Under the pieces are notes generated by a model that was not told the origin of the DNA, made no database searches, and saw only the letters and a program-made list of their open reading frames with translations. Positions 50,421 to 63,880 of a stretch of 64,000 nucleotides of DNA are shown piece by piece. This DNA comes from Delphinapterus leucas. Taxonomy: Eukaryota > Chordata > Mammalia > Artiodactyla > Monodontidae. The stretch is taken from NCBI RefSeq assembly GCF_002288925.2, contig NW_022098069.1, positions 78,256,424 to 78,320,423 on the forward strand. The letters run 5' to 3'. Made by a program: the position numbers and the translations under genes. How positions within the stretch are numbered: the first letter of the stretch is position 1; each line of letters begins with the position of its first letter.

Positions 50421-51825
50421 AACATTAACATGTATTTCTTCATTATTAGTACTTATCACTCATTCCCAAATGGTAGTAGATACTTCCATTTGTTTTCACC
50501 CATTGTAATCACATCCAGTGCTTAACTGAGTGATCTTCATAAAGTAAATGTCTAAGAAATATTGTTGATTAAATGAACAGCTAAGTTATAAACACAATAT
50601 CTTGGTATTCAGCATGTCTGAGAAACAGTATTAACCAATAAAAATAAATAAGGCTATAGTTTTGATTGGTTAATATATTGCAAATCTGTGGGTAAGAACA
50701 GGTTCCTGAAGGATAACACAGCCATGCAAGAATAACAGAGAAACTAGGGATTTTTCACTGAATTAACATTGAGCTAACTGAATTTAACACTGAGCTAATT
50801 TCATCAATATAAGTCTGTTCGGCTACTCTTCTAATTAGTGAGTGAGGACTTGGATTTCATTGGAAAAGGAGAGGGAGAAAAGTGAGTGAAGAAAACAATG
50901 GTACTTTGAAGTTGAGATGACCTTGAGGGACCAGGGTGACCTACGGAGATTTCATAGAAGCTACAACTATTGGGACATAGTCAAGAGAACAAGGAGATGG
51001 GAAAACTGAGTGAGAAATATTGATTTGGTTGGGAAGGAATAGAGTACCATTATTCATCCTTTTAGTCTTAAAATATTTTCAGTTCAAATACCCATCTCAA
51101 AGAATAAATAATGTCTTTCTTCTTCCCTCATGTTTAATGAAAATGGTAAGAAAATACAGACACTGGTTTTGTCTGTGTTCATCTAGCATTGATTATTCTA
51201 ATAATCACTGAAAAAGGCTCCTACGTGGCCAGAAGATTCTTGGAAAACTTAAGTTGCAGAGCATAATATTGTATATTAGAATGGTACAGCCAGTAAAAGG
51301 AGAACAACCCTTATCTTGAGCTACATCAAGGGCCCTTGTTTTAAATAGAGGAATTAATACTATGAGTAAACCCACCAAATACGAACACAAAGAAACACAA
51401 ATACATTAATATATCTGTCACTCAAACCTGGATATTAAGATAGAAAATAGGCCTCTTACTTTGGGGAAAGAAAGAAGATCAAATTGTAACATGAAGTCCA
51501 TTCTCTTCTCTTGCTTCCAGGAAAAAATAGTCTCAAGGTTTAGGCATTCTCCCTCAGGGTGGATTTGCCTGGGAAAAGTTGCTATCGCAACATTCATGCC
51601 CAGAATAATTTGGCTATGCTTGATCACCTCTAAATCTCCAGAACCTAATCTAATGCCAGAAAAAAATGGAGTTAAATTTCCAAGTATCTTTGAAAAGCAA
51701 AATGCATTATGCCATCCACTATGGCTACACTATGTCACTACGGTTCAATTAACTCAATAGTCCTTTCTCCTGATGTGAGAAGAGGGGTCTGTTCCACATC
51801 AGTTTCTTTCTTTATGGTTTTCCAT
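50421..51825. other. Unassigned intergenic sequence
   Basis: No recognised gene or repeat. Overlapping frames at 51418-51760 on both strands have no domain or conserved motif. Confidence 0.4.
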
Positions 51826-51839
51826 CACAAACAGGGTTT

Positions 51840-52841
51840 GTTTTTTTTTTTTTAAACATCTTTATTGGAGCATAATTGCTTTACAATGGTTTGTTAGTTT
51901 CTGCTTTATAACAAAGTGAATCAGTTATACATATACATATGTTCCCAATCTCTTCCCTCTTGCATCTCCCTCCCTCCCACCTTCCCTATCCCACCCCTTT
52001 AGGTGGTCACAAACCACCTACCTGATATCCCTGTGCTATGTGGCTGCTTCCCACTAGCTATCTATTTTACATTTGGTAGTGTATATATGTCCATGCCACT
52101 CTCTCACATTGTCACAGCTTACCCTTTCCCCTCCCCATATCCTCAAGTCCATGCTCTAGTAGGTCTGTGTCTTTATTCCCGTCTTACCCCGAGGTACTTC
52201 ATGACCTTTTTTTTTTCCGTAGATTCCATATATGTGTTAGCATATGGTATTTGTTTTTCTCTTTCTGACTTACTTCACTCTGTATTACATACTCTAGGTC
52301 CATCCACCTCACTACAAATAACTCAGTTTCCTTTCTTTTTATGGCTGAGTAATATTCCATTGTATATAGGTGCCACATCTTCTTTATCCATTCATCTGTT
52401 GATGGCCACTTAGGTTGATTCCATGTCCTGGCTATTGTAAATAGAGCTGCAATGAACATTGCAGTACATGACTATTTTTGAATTATGGTTTTCTCAGGGT
52501 ATATGCCCAGTAGTGGGATTGCTGGGTCGTATGGTAGCTCTATTTGTAGTTTTTTAAGGAACCTCCATACTGTTCTCCATAGTGGCTGTATCAATTTACA
52601 TTCCCACCAACAGTGCAAGAGGGTTCCCTTTTCTCCACACCCTCTCCAGCATTTATTGTTTCTAGATTTTTTGATGATGGCCATTCTGACTGGTGTGAGA
52701 TGATATCTCATTGTAGTTTTGAATTGCATTTCTCTAATGATTAATGATGTTGAGCATTCTTTCACGTGTTTGTTGGCAATCTGTATATCTTCTTTGGAGA
52801 AAGGTCTGTTTAGGTCTTCTGCCCATTTTTGGATTGCATTG
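51840..52841 (-). mobile_element. 5'-truncated L1 with target duplications (reverse)
   Basis: A poly-T tail, then reversed L1 3' UTR (ATCTTTATTGGAGCATAATT, TTTCTGCTTTATAACAAAGT), then ORF2 C-terminus (CTAGGTCCATCCACCTCACT, CCCAGTAGTGGGATTGCTGG), stopping within ORF2. A target duplication (acaaacagggttt, with one extra G on the right) is at about 51827-51839 and 52843-52856. It is among the better-preserved L1 copies here. Confidence 0.93.
52199..52765 (-). pseudogene. L1 ORF2 C-terminal fragment, frame-broken
   Basis: Two adjacent frames, 52472-52765 and 52199-52459, share the L1 ORF2 C-terminus. The first has [20 protein letters not shown], including the Cys-rich motif, and [14 protein letters not shown]. 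The second has MFIAALFTIARTWNQPKWP and EYYSAIKRKE. A break near 52465 separates them. There is no endonuclease or reverse transcriptase. Confidence 0.9.
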
Positions 52842-53129
52842 ACAAACAGGGGTTTTAATTAATATTAACTCAAAAGGTTTCTATTTTATAAAATGTAAGA
52901 AATTATTAATTAATTTAAAATTTCTTATAGTTAGTTCCTTTGTACAAGGTTTTTAGTTTTGTTTTTCTACCATGGTAATTGCACTTCATAAATAAACTTG
53001 ACACATGATGTCTTTTATTCATCTATCAAAGCAAAAAAAATCCAAATCAAAACCTGAAGACAAATTTTAGGTATCTGGCAAGTGGATTCACTAATAGTGT
53101 CAGAAACATTGTTTTACTTTGCAAACTAA

Positions 53130-53450
53130 AAACCTTTTCCATCCACGAGTCTCCCTCTAGCTACCCTTTCTCTCAACTTCACAGAAAAAAATGTTCAAAA
53201 CCAGTCATATGTCCCAGCTGTCTTCACTTCCACTCTGTCAATTCTCTCCTCAAAACTTTTCACTACAAAAAAGCTTTATTCAAGGGCTTCATACTTCCAT
53301 TATACAAATCCTGTGATCACTTTTCAATTTTACTTTTCCTCAGTCTCTCAGTAGCATTTCATATACTATTTATAATTCCTCCTAACCCAGTCTCTTTGCT
53401 GGCTTCTTCTTGTCTGACTTCTAATAGAAAATAGGTGTCAACTCGTTTGT
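53130..53450 (+). mobile_element. L2 LINE fragment
   Basis: CCAGCTGTCTTCACTTCCAC, GTCAATTCTCTCCTCAAAAC, TATACAAATCCTGTGATCAC and TCTCAGTAGCATTTCATATA follow the CT-rich L2 coding region order. Frames broken. Confidence 0.55.
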
Positions 53451-54599
53451 TTGTAATTTAAGAAATATGACCAGATGAGCAAAAAATATATATTAAATGA
53501 AATTAAAAGTGAAACTAAAAAAATTAAAATCCATGAATATGCATTTGTATCAGCCAGAACAGGTCAGATTATTCTCCAGTAATAAATTATCCAAAATATC
53601 CATTACAAATCATCTGTCTCACATTGTCTTTATTCTCAGGCCAAGCTGACACAACACTGCCAATTACTTCAACAGAGGGAAAATGGACCACTGCTCATAC
53701 TTCATTGGCCAAAGCAGGTAATATAGCCCCATATGAGTTCCAGGGTAGAAATATATAATTGTCTACCAGGGAGACACAGTAACTTTAGTGAACAGTAATA
53801 AAATCTCCCACAATATATAAGTGAACAAACAAACAAACAAAACCAATGTAATTCACCTGCAACCAGTAGAGATTATTATAACAATTTTTTTCTGAAACTT
53901 GGTAATTAAAATATCAAGAACATTTCTGCCTTTTAGGATAACCCGTAAATTATCTTCTTTGATGGGAAAACTTTATAGAAAAATACCTGCTAATAAATAT
54001 AGAAGAATACATGCCTTTGAATAACAGATTCAGGGAAGGAACAGATTCAGATTCAGGGAAGGATTAGCAATAAACATGAAAGTGATTAGGTGAAGTTTTG
54101 GGAAATAATATATGCTCGGTATCAAAGTAAGACCTCACACATCACTCACTAAATTCCAAGTGAAACACCGAAACTTTACATTGGAGAGGTCTGGATCCTA
54201 GTGTGATTAATCATAACACTGAGAATGGGACAACCAACAACATTTTGTATCTCCTGTTGTGATACAAAATGAACAAAGATCATCGCCCATGAAATATTCA
54301 CGCACAACATGTTTAACCCGATCCAATTAAGTTTTGAGATTTAACTTTTAGTTTACGAGAATAAAGGTTTAGAGGACACTACAAGGAAACACTTAGATAA
54401 ATCCAGTAATGTGTATTTTTATAAGAAAACTGGCCTGGTATTTTCAAAGAGTTAATGTCACTTCAAAAAAAAAAAAGAAAGGTACAGGGATTTTTCTACA
54501 TTAACAGAGACAAAGGAAACATGCATCTGCTTACATTATGTGCATCTTGGTTTGATCCTCATTAGAATTAAACAGCTATAAAATATTATTTTGGAGACA
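53451..54599. other. Unassigned sequence
   Basis: Contains an AAACAAACAAAC run near 53824-53842 and a short nearby repeat of CAGATTCAGGGAAGGA around 54026-54066. Nothing else recognised. Confidence 0.35.
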
Positions 54600-54880
54600 A
54601 TTGAGATTTTGAATATAGATTGGTATCAATGATATATGGGATTATTGTTCATTTTCTTTTATAATTTGTGATAAGTCAATGTTCTGATTATTAAAAGAGG
54701 CATATATTGAAGTATTTATGACTGAAGTTACATGTTTGTAACTAGCTTTCAGATGGTTCAAAATTTAAAAATAAGGCAAAATAACTCTAATTTAAGTGAT
54801 AGGTATATGGATATTCATTGTACTATTTTATTACTTTTATATATAAACTTTTTCCCAATAAAATGTAGAGAACAAACTAC
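54600..54880 (+). mobile_element. Old L1ME-like 3' end, sense
   Basis: The end reads GGTATATGGATATTCATTGT, ACTATTTTATTAC, then TTTTTCCCAATAAAATGTAG, typical of old L1 3' ends. The upstream limit is uncertain. Confidence 0.45.
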
Positions 54881-55009
54881 CGTGAGATTTCATTTCTCCT
54901 CATAATATTTGCAGCGCTTTGAAAATATAATCTTGCGCAGTGGTGGTAAGAGTATGGCTATCAAGGAGGTCTGTACATTAATGGTTGGATTATAAGTTTA
55001 ATTGAAGAG

Positions 55010-55380
55010 TTACTTATCAAAATCTAGCAAAAAACTGTATTATAAGAGTGTTCATTTCTGCTTAATTTATAATATAAAGTAATTGGAAATAACTAAAAGG
55101 ATGTTTGAATGCATCATGATATACCTATACAGTAGATAAGGAAAAAATACACATTATTGTTAAGTGAAAAAAAGTGCATTGCAGATCCATATCTCCTTTG
55201 TGATACTAGGTAGGAGGGAGAGTTAGTATAAATCTAAGAATGTAATTCTGAGAATGGAGGTCTAGAAAGAAAACAGATTTTTAAAAAAACTTATTTTAAA
55301 CCTTTTTATATTCTTGGAAAAAATTAGAAACATGAACAAGTAACTATTATCAAGTACAATTTTGTAATAATAAATATGAT
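55010..55380 (+). mobile_element. Old L1ME-like 3' region, sense
   Basis: AATTGGAAATAACTAAAAGG, GCATCATGATATACCTATAC, ATTGTTAAGTGAAAAAAAGT and TTGCAGATCCATATCTCCTT follow old L1 3' order. Strongly diverged. Confidence 0.5.
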
Positions 55381-56212
55381 CAAGACACATATGTCTACCC
55401 AAGTGTTGAAACTGGAAATGACCTTAGAGATTCTCTTCAATTAATTATTTTTTTAATTTAAAACAAAACAAAATGATAATAACAATAAAACTGGAAGCCG
55501 TGTTTATATGCCTAACAATACATAGTTGAGGCAGTTTTTTGCAGAACTAGGACAAGAGCCCAGGACCCGTGATACCATGGTTTTCTTGTGGCATGTCAAG
55601 TCCCACCTGTATGTTACCTAATTTCACGGTTAACGACAAAATAAAGTTCAAGGTAGAAGGCTTGGTCAACATCACTTAAAAAACAATGAACATTCTGATT
55701 TGGAACAGGCCTACTAAAAGAAATAATGTTGCAATATGATATTTTAGAACGTCTACTTAGTAACCAAGTAAAATTTTATTTTTTAAGTTGAATGACATTT
55801 TAAAAGTTCTTAGGTTTGATTTTAAATAAGTAAAGGTTAAATGTGTTTTTAAAGTATTTTCCCCCAAATGCCCTGGAATATGACATATTCACACATTTAA
55901 GGGATTTTAAAATATAATTTTCTCCATTCCCATATGCAAAATATACTTAGTTGATTAGAACATCATGCTGTTGTGTGTGAGGGTAGTGGTGGGGAACTGT
56001 CATCCCCGCCTTCATGTTTCATTATTTTAGAGAGCAGGGGGCTTAAACTACATTCCTCAGGAGGGTCTGTATCAGCCGGGATATTCTCTATTCCTCTTCC
56101 CCACAATCCCTTGTTCCTTTTTATGGAAAGAAATATTATTGATTTGATTGTGAAATTGGTGAAAACTGACATCCACTTACACATACCCCATGTAGTGTGT
56201 ATACCTATGGAG
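55381..56212. other. Mostly unassigned; possible ancient repeat at 55400-55600
   Basis: AACTGGAAATGACCTTAGAG with a later AGGACAAGAGCCCAGGACC resembles a mammal-wide ancient repeat (MIR3 or L3 type), but it is too decayed to call. The rest is unrecognised. Confidence 0.3.
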
Positions 56213-56223
56213 AGTGATTTATT

Positions 56224-56552
56224 TATTTTTTTAGATTTTTAATTTTTAAAATTTTTAAAGTTTTAATTTTTTAACATCTTTATTGAAGTATAATTGCTCT
56301 ACAAAGGTGTATTAGTTACTGCTGTATAACAAAATGAATCAGCTATACATAAACATGTATCCCCATATCTCCTCCCTCTTGAGTCTCCCTCCCACCCTCC
56401 CTATCCCACCCCTCTATGTGGTCACAAAGCATGGAGCTGATCTCCCTGTGCTATGCGGCTGCTTCCCACTAGCTATCCATTTTACGTTTGGTAGTGTATA
56501 TATGTCCATGCCACTCTCTCACTTCGTCCCACTTACCTTTCCCACTCCCCAT
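56224..56552 (-). mobile_element. Short L1 3' end (reverse), nested in another L1
   Basis: A degraded T-rich tail, then ATCTTTATTGAAGTATAATT through CCATGCCACTCTCTCACTTC, the reversed L1 3' UTR. An 11-bp target duplication (gtgatttattt) at 56213-56223 and 56553-56563 brackets it. Confidence 0.85.
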
Positions 56553-56970
56553 GTGATTTATTTTTAATTGAACAATAGTTGATTTACAATGTTGTATTAG
56601 TTTCAGGTGTACAATATAGTGATTTAATCTTTTTATAGATTATACTCCATCTAAAGTTATTACAAAATAATGGCTATATTTCCCTGTGCTGTACAGTACA
56701 ACCTTGTTGCTTATCTATTTTATCTGTAATAGTTTGTGTCTCTGAATCCCATACTCCTATCTTGTCCCACGCCCCCTGCCCCTGCCCTGCTTTCCTCTTC
56801 CCACAGGTAACCACTGTTCTCTATATCTATGAGTCTGCTTCTATTCTGATTCATACGTTTGTTTTTTTTAGGTTCCACATATACATTATAATACAGAGTA
56901 TTTGTCTTTCTCTGACTTATTGCACTAAGCATAATCCTCTCTAGGTCCATCCACTTGTTGCAAATGAATT
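56553..56970 (-). mobile_element. L1 3' end (reverse)
   Basis: TTAATTGAACAATAGTTGAT, GTGCTGTACAGTACAACCTT, CACAGGTAACCACTGTTCTC and CTCTAGGTCCATCCACTTGT are a different reversed L1 3' end from the neighbouring nested copy. It stops near the ORF2 end. Confidence 0.85.
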
Positions 56971-59900
56971 TGTAATTTATCTAAACAGCAGAAACAAACA
57001 GTGGACTGTTTCTTGCCCTCCAGGTCTACCAGAAATTCTCTGCATCTCACTCTATGAAGCCTGCTATGATTCTGACAGGCCCAGCCAGGCCTCTTTTCCT
57101 CTCCTCTGCTTTCTGCTCTGCTACATTTATTAGCTGCTGCAATCCTCCGTGCGGCTGTTCAGGTAAATGTCTGCAACTCTGATCCCATTTTTGTAGCAAG
57201 AGAATTCTATAATTTAGACTCCATTGGATTTGGTGGATGGGTGTTTGAGGGGGTAAATAGAAGAAAGCTTCATTTTTCTCTGGAATCCAAACTGCATTCC
57301 CCAGTCTCCATATAATAGGCCACCCTTGTACTTTGAGGCTACTGTTCTTTTACATGGTTAATAACATTGCAACTGTGTTTTGTTCAACAGTCCAGACTAG
57401 TATACATTTTTAGTTTGTGAGAAGCCTAAGGTGAGAAGCGGAACCAATTCTACACCCAACTGGAATAGTCATATAATACTGACTGTACATATCTGAATCT
57501 TCACTCTTCATTTATTTTCCTCCATCCTGAATATTTAGAAAACAAGCTTTAGAACCTAGTATTCATTAATTGAATGAGGAATATAATAACATTGAGAGAG
57601 TAACTTTTAATTATTAAAAGTTTAAAAATGTATTCTGAAGATGGCATTTTGATTTGTTGGATGGAAGGAGGGGGTAAAAGGCAGGTACTATTCAATATAT
57701 TCTGGGTAACAGTGAAGCAGGACTCTTCATTTTCAGAACTGTACCTACTTTTTCTTTGCTTTATTTTGTATCCAAAGGAAAAAAAAAGCAAGCCAGAAAA
57801 TAGGATATCCTTACAATTTGAACTTCAAATATTTACATAGTCTAATATTATTCTAGGCTAGCTTATAATGTAGAAATGCTTTTAAAACACCAAAAAGTTA
57901 TTGGTTTTATTCCTTTTATGCTAACGTAATGGTCAGACTGTAAGAGCTGAAGTTGGCAATCAAGTTGTATGGGACTGGTATAGCTGTTTCCGGTAACAAG
58001 CTTTCCAGGTTAATTGGAGTCTGGAGGTAATATCCTCAGACTATACTAAAAAGAGGGAAAAGCTCAAGGAATACTAAAGTTTAATCAAATGACTGGCCTA
58101 TCTCTAGCAAACCATATAGGACTAAATACCATGAATTCCTATGTGCTCACCTTATCCTTAGGTTTATTGGCTTTCTTTTTACATTTCCTTCCTTTAAACT
58201 CCTTTATATTTTAATGTAACTTTTTGAAAATATTTAATGCATTTTTGTAAACCACATCACATCTTTTGTAGAATGATAAAATATGTTTCCAGTTTTAAAG
58301 AGTTTAGCTTACTTTTAGATGAGCTTTTTATCCTTTAAATAATCAAACTAGTACTTCAAAATTCAACAAACTTTACTTTGCAAAACTGCTTAAGTACTTA
58401 TTGTTGAAACATTTTTCTCTAGAATTGATAATTTTATAGGTCCCTACATTTGATATATTCAGCAGTATGGATGGAATTTTGGAGCAGTATAGAAAATATT
58501 TATTTTAGTATGCAAATAGTGCCAGTTACCCAAGTAATAGTATACTTATTTTCAACTTTTAAAGTGGTTTCAGAGATATTTTCACTTAAGATTTTATTTA
58601 GCAGTATTTTCCCATAAAGAGAAAAAGAATAAAATAGATTAATTTGAATATCACCAAACCATGCTAGCTTCTTTGTAAAATAATTTATTTGCATTAGATA
58701 AAAATCCTGGTTGTAACATAGTTGATAGAGAATTATAGTAGATAAAAGAAGCCAGAGAATTTTGTTTTATAAGAAGTCTGTTATAAAATTCCCTTTACTG
58801 GAAGATGTTAAATCAGTTTCAGAAACATAACTCTCTGAACTTATTTTTTCATTTATCTTCCATAGAAATACTTCAATAATATGTGAATTTTCAAGATACC
58901 CCAGAATGAAGAAAATCAACATTTAAACCACTCTTTCTACAAATTTAATACCAATTCAATTTGATATTTGACCTTTGTTTTCATCACTGGAGTATTTGTC
59001 TCCATGCAACCTGCCACCTTTGAGTAACTGGATTAAAGTCTTTGAACTAAGTTAAATACCTTATTTGGAGCCAAACTACTCTAAAAATTTTAGAATTTCC
59101 AAGGAAATATTGTTACTGTGTCACTAATGTTTGAAAAAATCTCCATAATATGAAAATTTTGAAAAAAAAGTCTTCACTAAATATGCCCTTTGAATAATTT
59201 TACATAGATGCAGTAACAATTCTTTGGAGAACAGTCTCTAGAGTTGAGGCTCAGACTTCTGAGGATATGGTGCTATCCAACCGTTGGTTAAGTGGTAATT
59301 CTTATAAATGCCAATATGATAATTCAGTTTTTCCCTTTATTTATCAGTGTACTATTGACTGCGTCCTCTTCACATTTTTAAATTTTGGCACACTTTGTTA
59401 TTCTTGTTTCCTTTTATGGATATTTTTATTAGCTTAAATGTAATTCTTTGACATCCATTCAAAACTGAGAGGGCATGATGGGGCTGATTGTGGGAGTAAA
59501 AAAATAAGTTCAGGGCTGCATCCTGATTGCTACTGCAGGGATCACACTGAGAGGCAGTGGGAAGAAGAAAGGCTCTTCTTTCCTCTTCATGCTTCCACTC
59601 TGAGAGGCTTATACTGGTGAAATCTAACAGAAAGTCAGTGCTCACCATAACCCAGCAAATAAAGACAATACTAAATAACTGCCCTAGGCCACCGCCTCTA
59701 TTCAGTGTCCATACCCAGCCTTGTGAGTATATTTATACCTCCATCCAAGAACAGCTTCATGCTTCTAACATGACGCGATGACTCACTGACAAATGAAGAC
59801 CCTGTCACCCTCAAAAGATATAAAGGTCTCCAACTCTGTATGATGTTAATTCAGTCATAAGCCCAATAGATTTTTACAAGACTCTTGGAGGAGTGCCGCT

Positions 59901-61714
59901 GGCTTTCACATTAAACCCATGTTGAAGTTTAACATCAGAGTAAAGCTGTGGTGAACCACTGGTGGTGACCCATGTCTGATAAATATTTATCTACCTATCT
60001 ATCTGTTCACCCTGCTTTCTCTTATTCTGCCCTCCATTGCTCTCTTTAACTTTCTCACTCTCTGGTTCTCTTTTCTATTGGAAAATTTTTAGGAATTGAT
60101 GAAAACGAGTTGAGGGAAGAGACATAGAGTCCATGTCTACATCAGATAATGAAAAAAAAAAAGTTGACAAAATCTACAGACTTTGTTAGAAACATTAGAC
60201 CCAATATCAGGAATTCAACAACAAATTCCTTAACATTTTAGCCATCTTGTAGGTATCTGACATACATATATATATATATATTTTTTTTCTTTTGGTTAAA
60301 AACATATTAAGTGAATAAATTTCTAATTATATTATTATTTTATTTCTTAATTATCAGGCAGGGTCTAATTGATGAACATACTAGAATTATAAAGGAAAAA
60401 CAAGAAACAGTAAGTAAATAATATCTAAGTTTCTGCTCCTTTATAGTTGAATCACTGAGTTTTTGAGAAAATTGAATAGCATAATATATATAAAATGAGA
60501 GATTCTCCTTCAAACCAGAAGACTCATTACATATAACTACTACACTCTTAAAAAGTTATACTGAAGTCATAGAAAATACATAAAGAAGAAATAAGTAAAT
60601 AAAACTACGAAGCATAGAAAAATAAGAAAATACAAAAAAGTTTGGAGAAACTCCCAGAAGAAGGCAGATGGTAGTTGATCCAATTACATTAATTAGTTTT
60701 TATAATGAATAATGTTTATATAATTATAATACTATAAATGCTATTTATCAATGTTTAATTTTGAGAAGTAACATATAGAAAAACCCTGATAAACTTAATT
60801 ATAGCTAGAGAACAGAATATAAATGTTATGATCTAAATTTAAAAGGTAAAAAGAAAATAATACAACTGACACACATAGAGAAGGAAGGACTATTAATTAT
60901 CCAAATGTTCTCCTTTATATTTGAGGATCTATAACTCTAACATTTATATAAGTCCGGACATGGATTTGAAAGAATGGTATTTAAACAAATTAAAGATAAC
61001 CATTTAAAAAACAAGAATAACAAAGTGTGCCAGAATAAAAAGTAAGAGGAGGAGGTAGGCAGTCAATAATACACTGATAAATAAAGGGAACAACTGCAGT
61101 ATCACAGCTGCACTTCTAAGAATTACCACTTCATTAAAAGGAAGTGTTTAATTTGGAACAATTTGTCACCTATTCTTTGTCTTCTAAACGTTGACATGTT
61201 TGACACATACAGCAGATTATTTAGCAGAATCCTCAGTTTGAATTTGTTTGACATATTCTCATATTTGGATTCAGGTTGCATTTTTGGCAGGATTTCCAAG
61301 ACTTGTATTATGTCATCATTTCAGAAAGCACAGAATGTCAGATTTGTGCACAAATTGTGGCAATATTAATGATGTTAATTTTCATCACTTAGTGTGATAC
61401 ATGTCAGGTGTCTCCACTGTCAAATTACTCTTTTCCCACTGTAATTAATTAGTAATGTGTGTGGGTATGGGGATACTTTGAGACTCTGCACTGCAGATTA
61501 GATAGTAACAGTGTAACAACTTTAAATTTGGGGATTCTGATAGTTGCACTGTATCTTATATATGAGAATATGCTTGTTCTTAGAAAATACATTGTGAAAT
61601 ATTGAGAAGTAAAGGAGTACAATACCCCCAACTTAATCCCAAATAGTTCAGAAAAAAATAATATGTGTATGAACAAATAGATTCGTAGAGACAAAAACAA
61701 AATTAATGTTGCAA
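56971..61714. other. Long unassigned stretch with small simple repeats
   Basis: About 4.7 kb without a recognised gene. Simple runs include TATCTACCTATCTATCTG near 59987-60004 and an ATATATATATATATAT run near 60264-60282. Frames at 57628-57840, 59370-59648, 59557-59781 and 61163-61369 lack domains. Confidence 0.4.
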
Positions 61715-61810
61715 AGTGTGAGAATTAGTGAATCTGGATGAAGGGCATCTGGCTTTTTGTACTATTCCTGCATTTGTTTGAAATAAACAAAATAAAAAAT
61801 TATTAAAATA
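61715..61810 (+). mobile_element. Old L1 3' terminus, sense
   Basis: CATCTGGCTTTTTGTACTAT, CCTGCATTTGTTTGAAATAA and an ACAAAATAAAAAATTATT end match the terminal part of old L1 elements. Confidence 0.5.
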
Positions 61811-63355
61811 AATAATGCTTACTCTAAGATTTGGACTATGCACTGAGTATGAGAACAGGAAAAGTAGCTCTTCGTTATCTCTTACTATATGCACTAATTC
61901 TTCTCCATAAGCAAAATGATTTAATAATAAAAAAATTTAGCATTTAGCACAATACTTAGCACATAGTGAGGACTTAAGAGTACGGTAGCGATTAAAGGGA
62001 GGACACGAGGAAACACTTGCTCTTCACATTTACTAGATGGAGACCTAAGGTTGTGATTTAAACAGTAATGGTGGCCCTGGATAGAGCCTTTACTCTCAGT
62101 CCGTCTGATCTACTGCAAGCCTTCTAGCTGATATGCCACAGGTTACAGGGCAGGAATGTAAAGACACTATTGTTGGTGTATTACAATGACCTGTGGAGGA
62201 TCTGAAAGAGAGTGCCAGGAAAGGTACAAAGGGCTGATATTCCAAAATCAATTCCTCTAGGTTTCTTTCAGGTAATTGAAGATGATATGCCAAATGTACT
62301 TTCACATTTGTTTCTTTTTTTGAAGTGTGTGCTTAATGGATAAAGTTTGGAAAACATAGTACTTTTTAAATGTAAAAATGTTCATTTTCTTATTTCAAGA
62401 AAAGGTTATTGAAAATTCATATTTAATAAAGGTAAATGTAGAGGGAATTTGATTAAAAGGAGATTTGTCATTCTTAGATCCTGTATCTATTGTACACTAG
62501 ATTGCAGCACTGGTGGGACAGAAGTAAGACACAAGTGAAACTTAGTACTAATTTGAGATTAATTACCTTTGTTTTATGAAATTCAAAAGGTAAAGCAACA
62601 AAAGGAGAGGATAGTTTGTCTAAAAAGAACAGAAACTGTGTAAAGTTAAGTCTCATCAGCTTTTATAAAAATCCATTTGTGTTTTCAGATTGAATTTAGA
62701 TTTCTGTGAAACTCTTCATATATAGGCATAAAGTAAATAAATTTTTATTGCCTTCTTAAGAAACTTTGAAGAATTGAACGCTACTTAAATATTTTCTACC
62801 TTAGTGTGTGACCTGGGAAGCTTTTCCCTTGTCCATGGTAACACTGGCAGTGTTCACAGCACTTTAGGAACCACTTTAGGAATGTTTTCCGGGCTTCAGC
62901 ATTTGGCTATTTGTTACAGTTGAGTGTGTTTGAATTTTGTAAATAGTACCAATGTGTTAAATGCTAAATTCAGTGTCTACAGTATGAATGATAATGACAG
63001 AGAATAAAAGCAGATAATATAATTTGAGATAATGAAACACTGTGAAAATATATAAATATCAAGACAATTTCTTGTTTAGCTTATCAGTCGAGACTAAAAA
63101 CAAAAGAGGAGATCCTAATTTAATTTTTGTATAAGTTCTTTGGAATAAATGCATTTTTTTGGTAAGTCTCTGCACTGAATTAAGGTTCTCAGTAGAATAT
63201 ACAGTAAAACCTAGTGTGAACAAACCACTGTGGACTTTTTATGGTTGTCCCATTAATTCATTGATACACTCAACAACCATATATTACATGCCTACACACA
63301 ACAGAACCTGGACCAGTGCTGATTAACTTTTATCTATTGCTTTTTTTCTTTATGT
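61811..63355. other. Unassigned intergenic sequence
   Basis: No gene recognised. CACAATACTTAGCACATAGT near 61948-61968 could be a MIR or L2 end fragment. The reverse frame at 62096-62305 has no support. Confidence 0.35.
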
Positions 63356-63359
63356 CAAA

Positions 63360-63490
63360 CACTGTTTTGGGAGCCTGTTCCTTTATGCACATGGAAACTA
63401 AGACTTAGTTAAGTGACTTGTCCAAGGTCACACAACTAAAAGTGGTATAAAGATTTAAAGCTATGCAGTTTGATTCCAGAGTTAAATTCA
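63360..63490 (-). mobile_element. MIR SINE (reverse)
   Basis: AAACTAAGACTTAGTTAAGTG, CTTGTCCAAGGTCACACAAC and GCAGTTTGATTCCAGAGTT are the reversed MIR core and 5' part. Confidence 0.8.
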
Positions 63491-63674
63491 CTGAAACGCC
63501 ATTCTATACTTCTTAGGATTTGATATATTCCCTCAAACTCACTATACTGTTGACTGAGAATAAAATTATTAACAGACAATCCTTAAAATAAGCACAATAT
63601 ATACTAGTATGCAAATATGAATAGTTTTTTTTTTTCCTAGAAGCACAAAGGAGGAAATAAATTAGGAACAGAAT

Positions 63675-63880
63675 AGGGTAGAAGTGAAGAGTACTCAGAG
63701 ACAGACCTGAGTTCAATCCTCCATCTACCACTTACTTGATGAGAGATTTTGAGCAACTTAGCATTTCTAAGCCTCAGTTCCATGACCCGTAGAATGAGAA
63801 TATTAATAATAATACCTACCATCTGGAACTGTTTTGGAGATTAAATAAAATAATGTACAAAGCCAAAGTGCTGGAGGTAC
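63675..63880 (+). mobile_element. MIR SINE, near full length
   Basis: GACCTGAGTTCAATCCTCCA, CTACCACTTACTTGATGAGA, CTAAGCCTCAGTTCCATGAC, AATAATACCTACCATCTGGA and GAGATTAAATAAAATAATGT follow the whole MIR consensus, including the conserved core. Confidence 0.85.
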
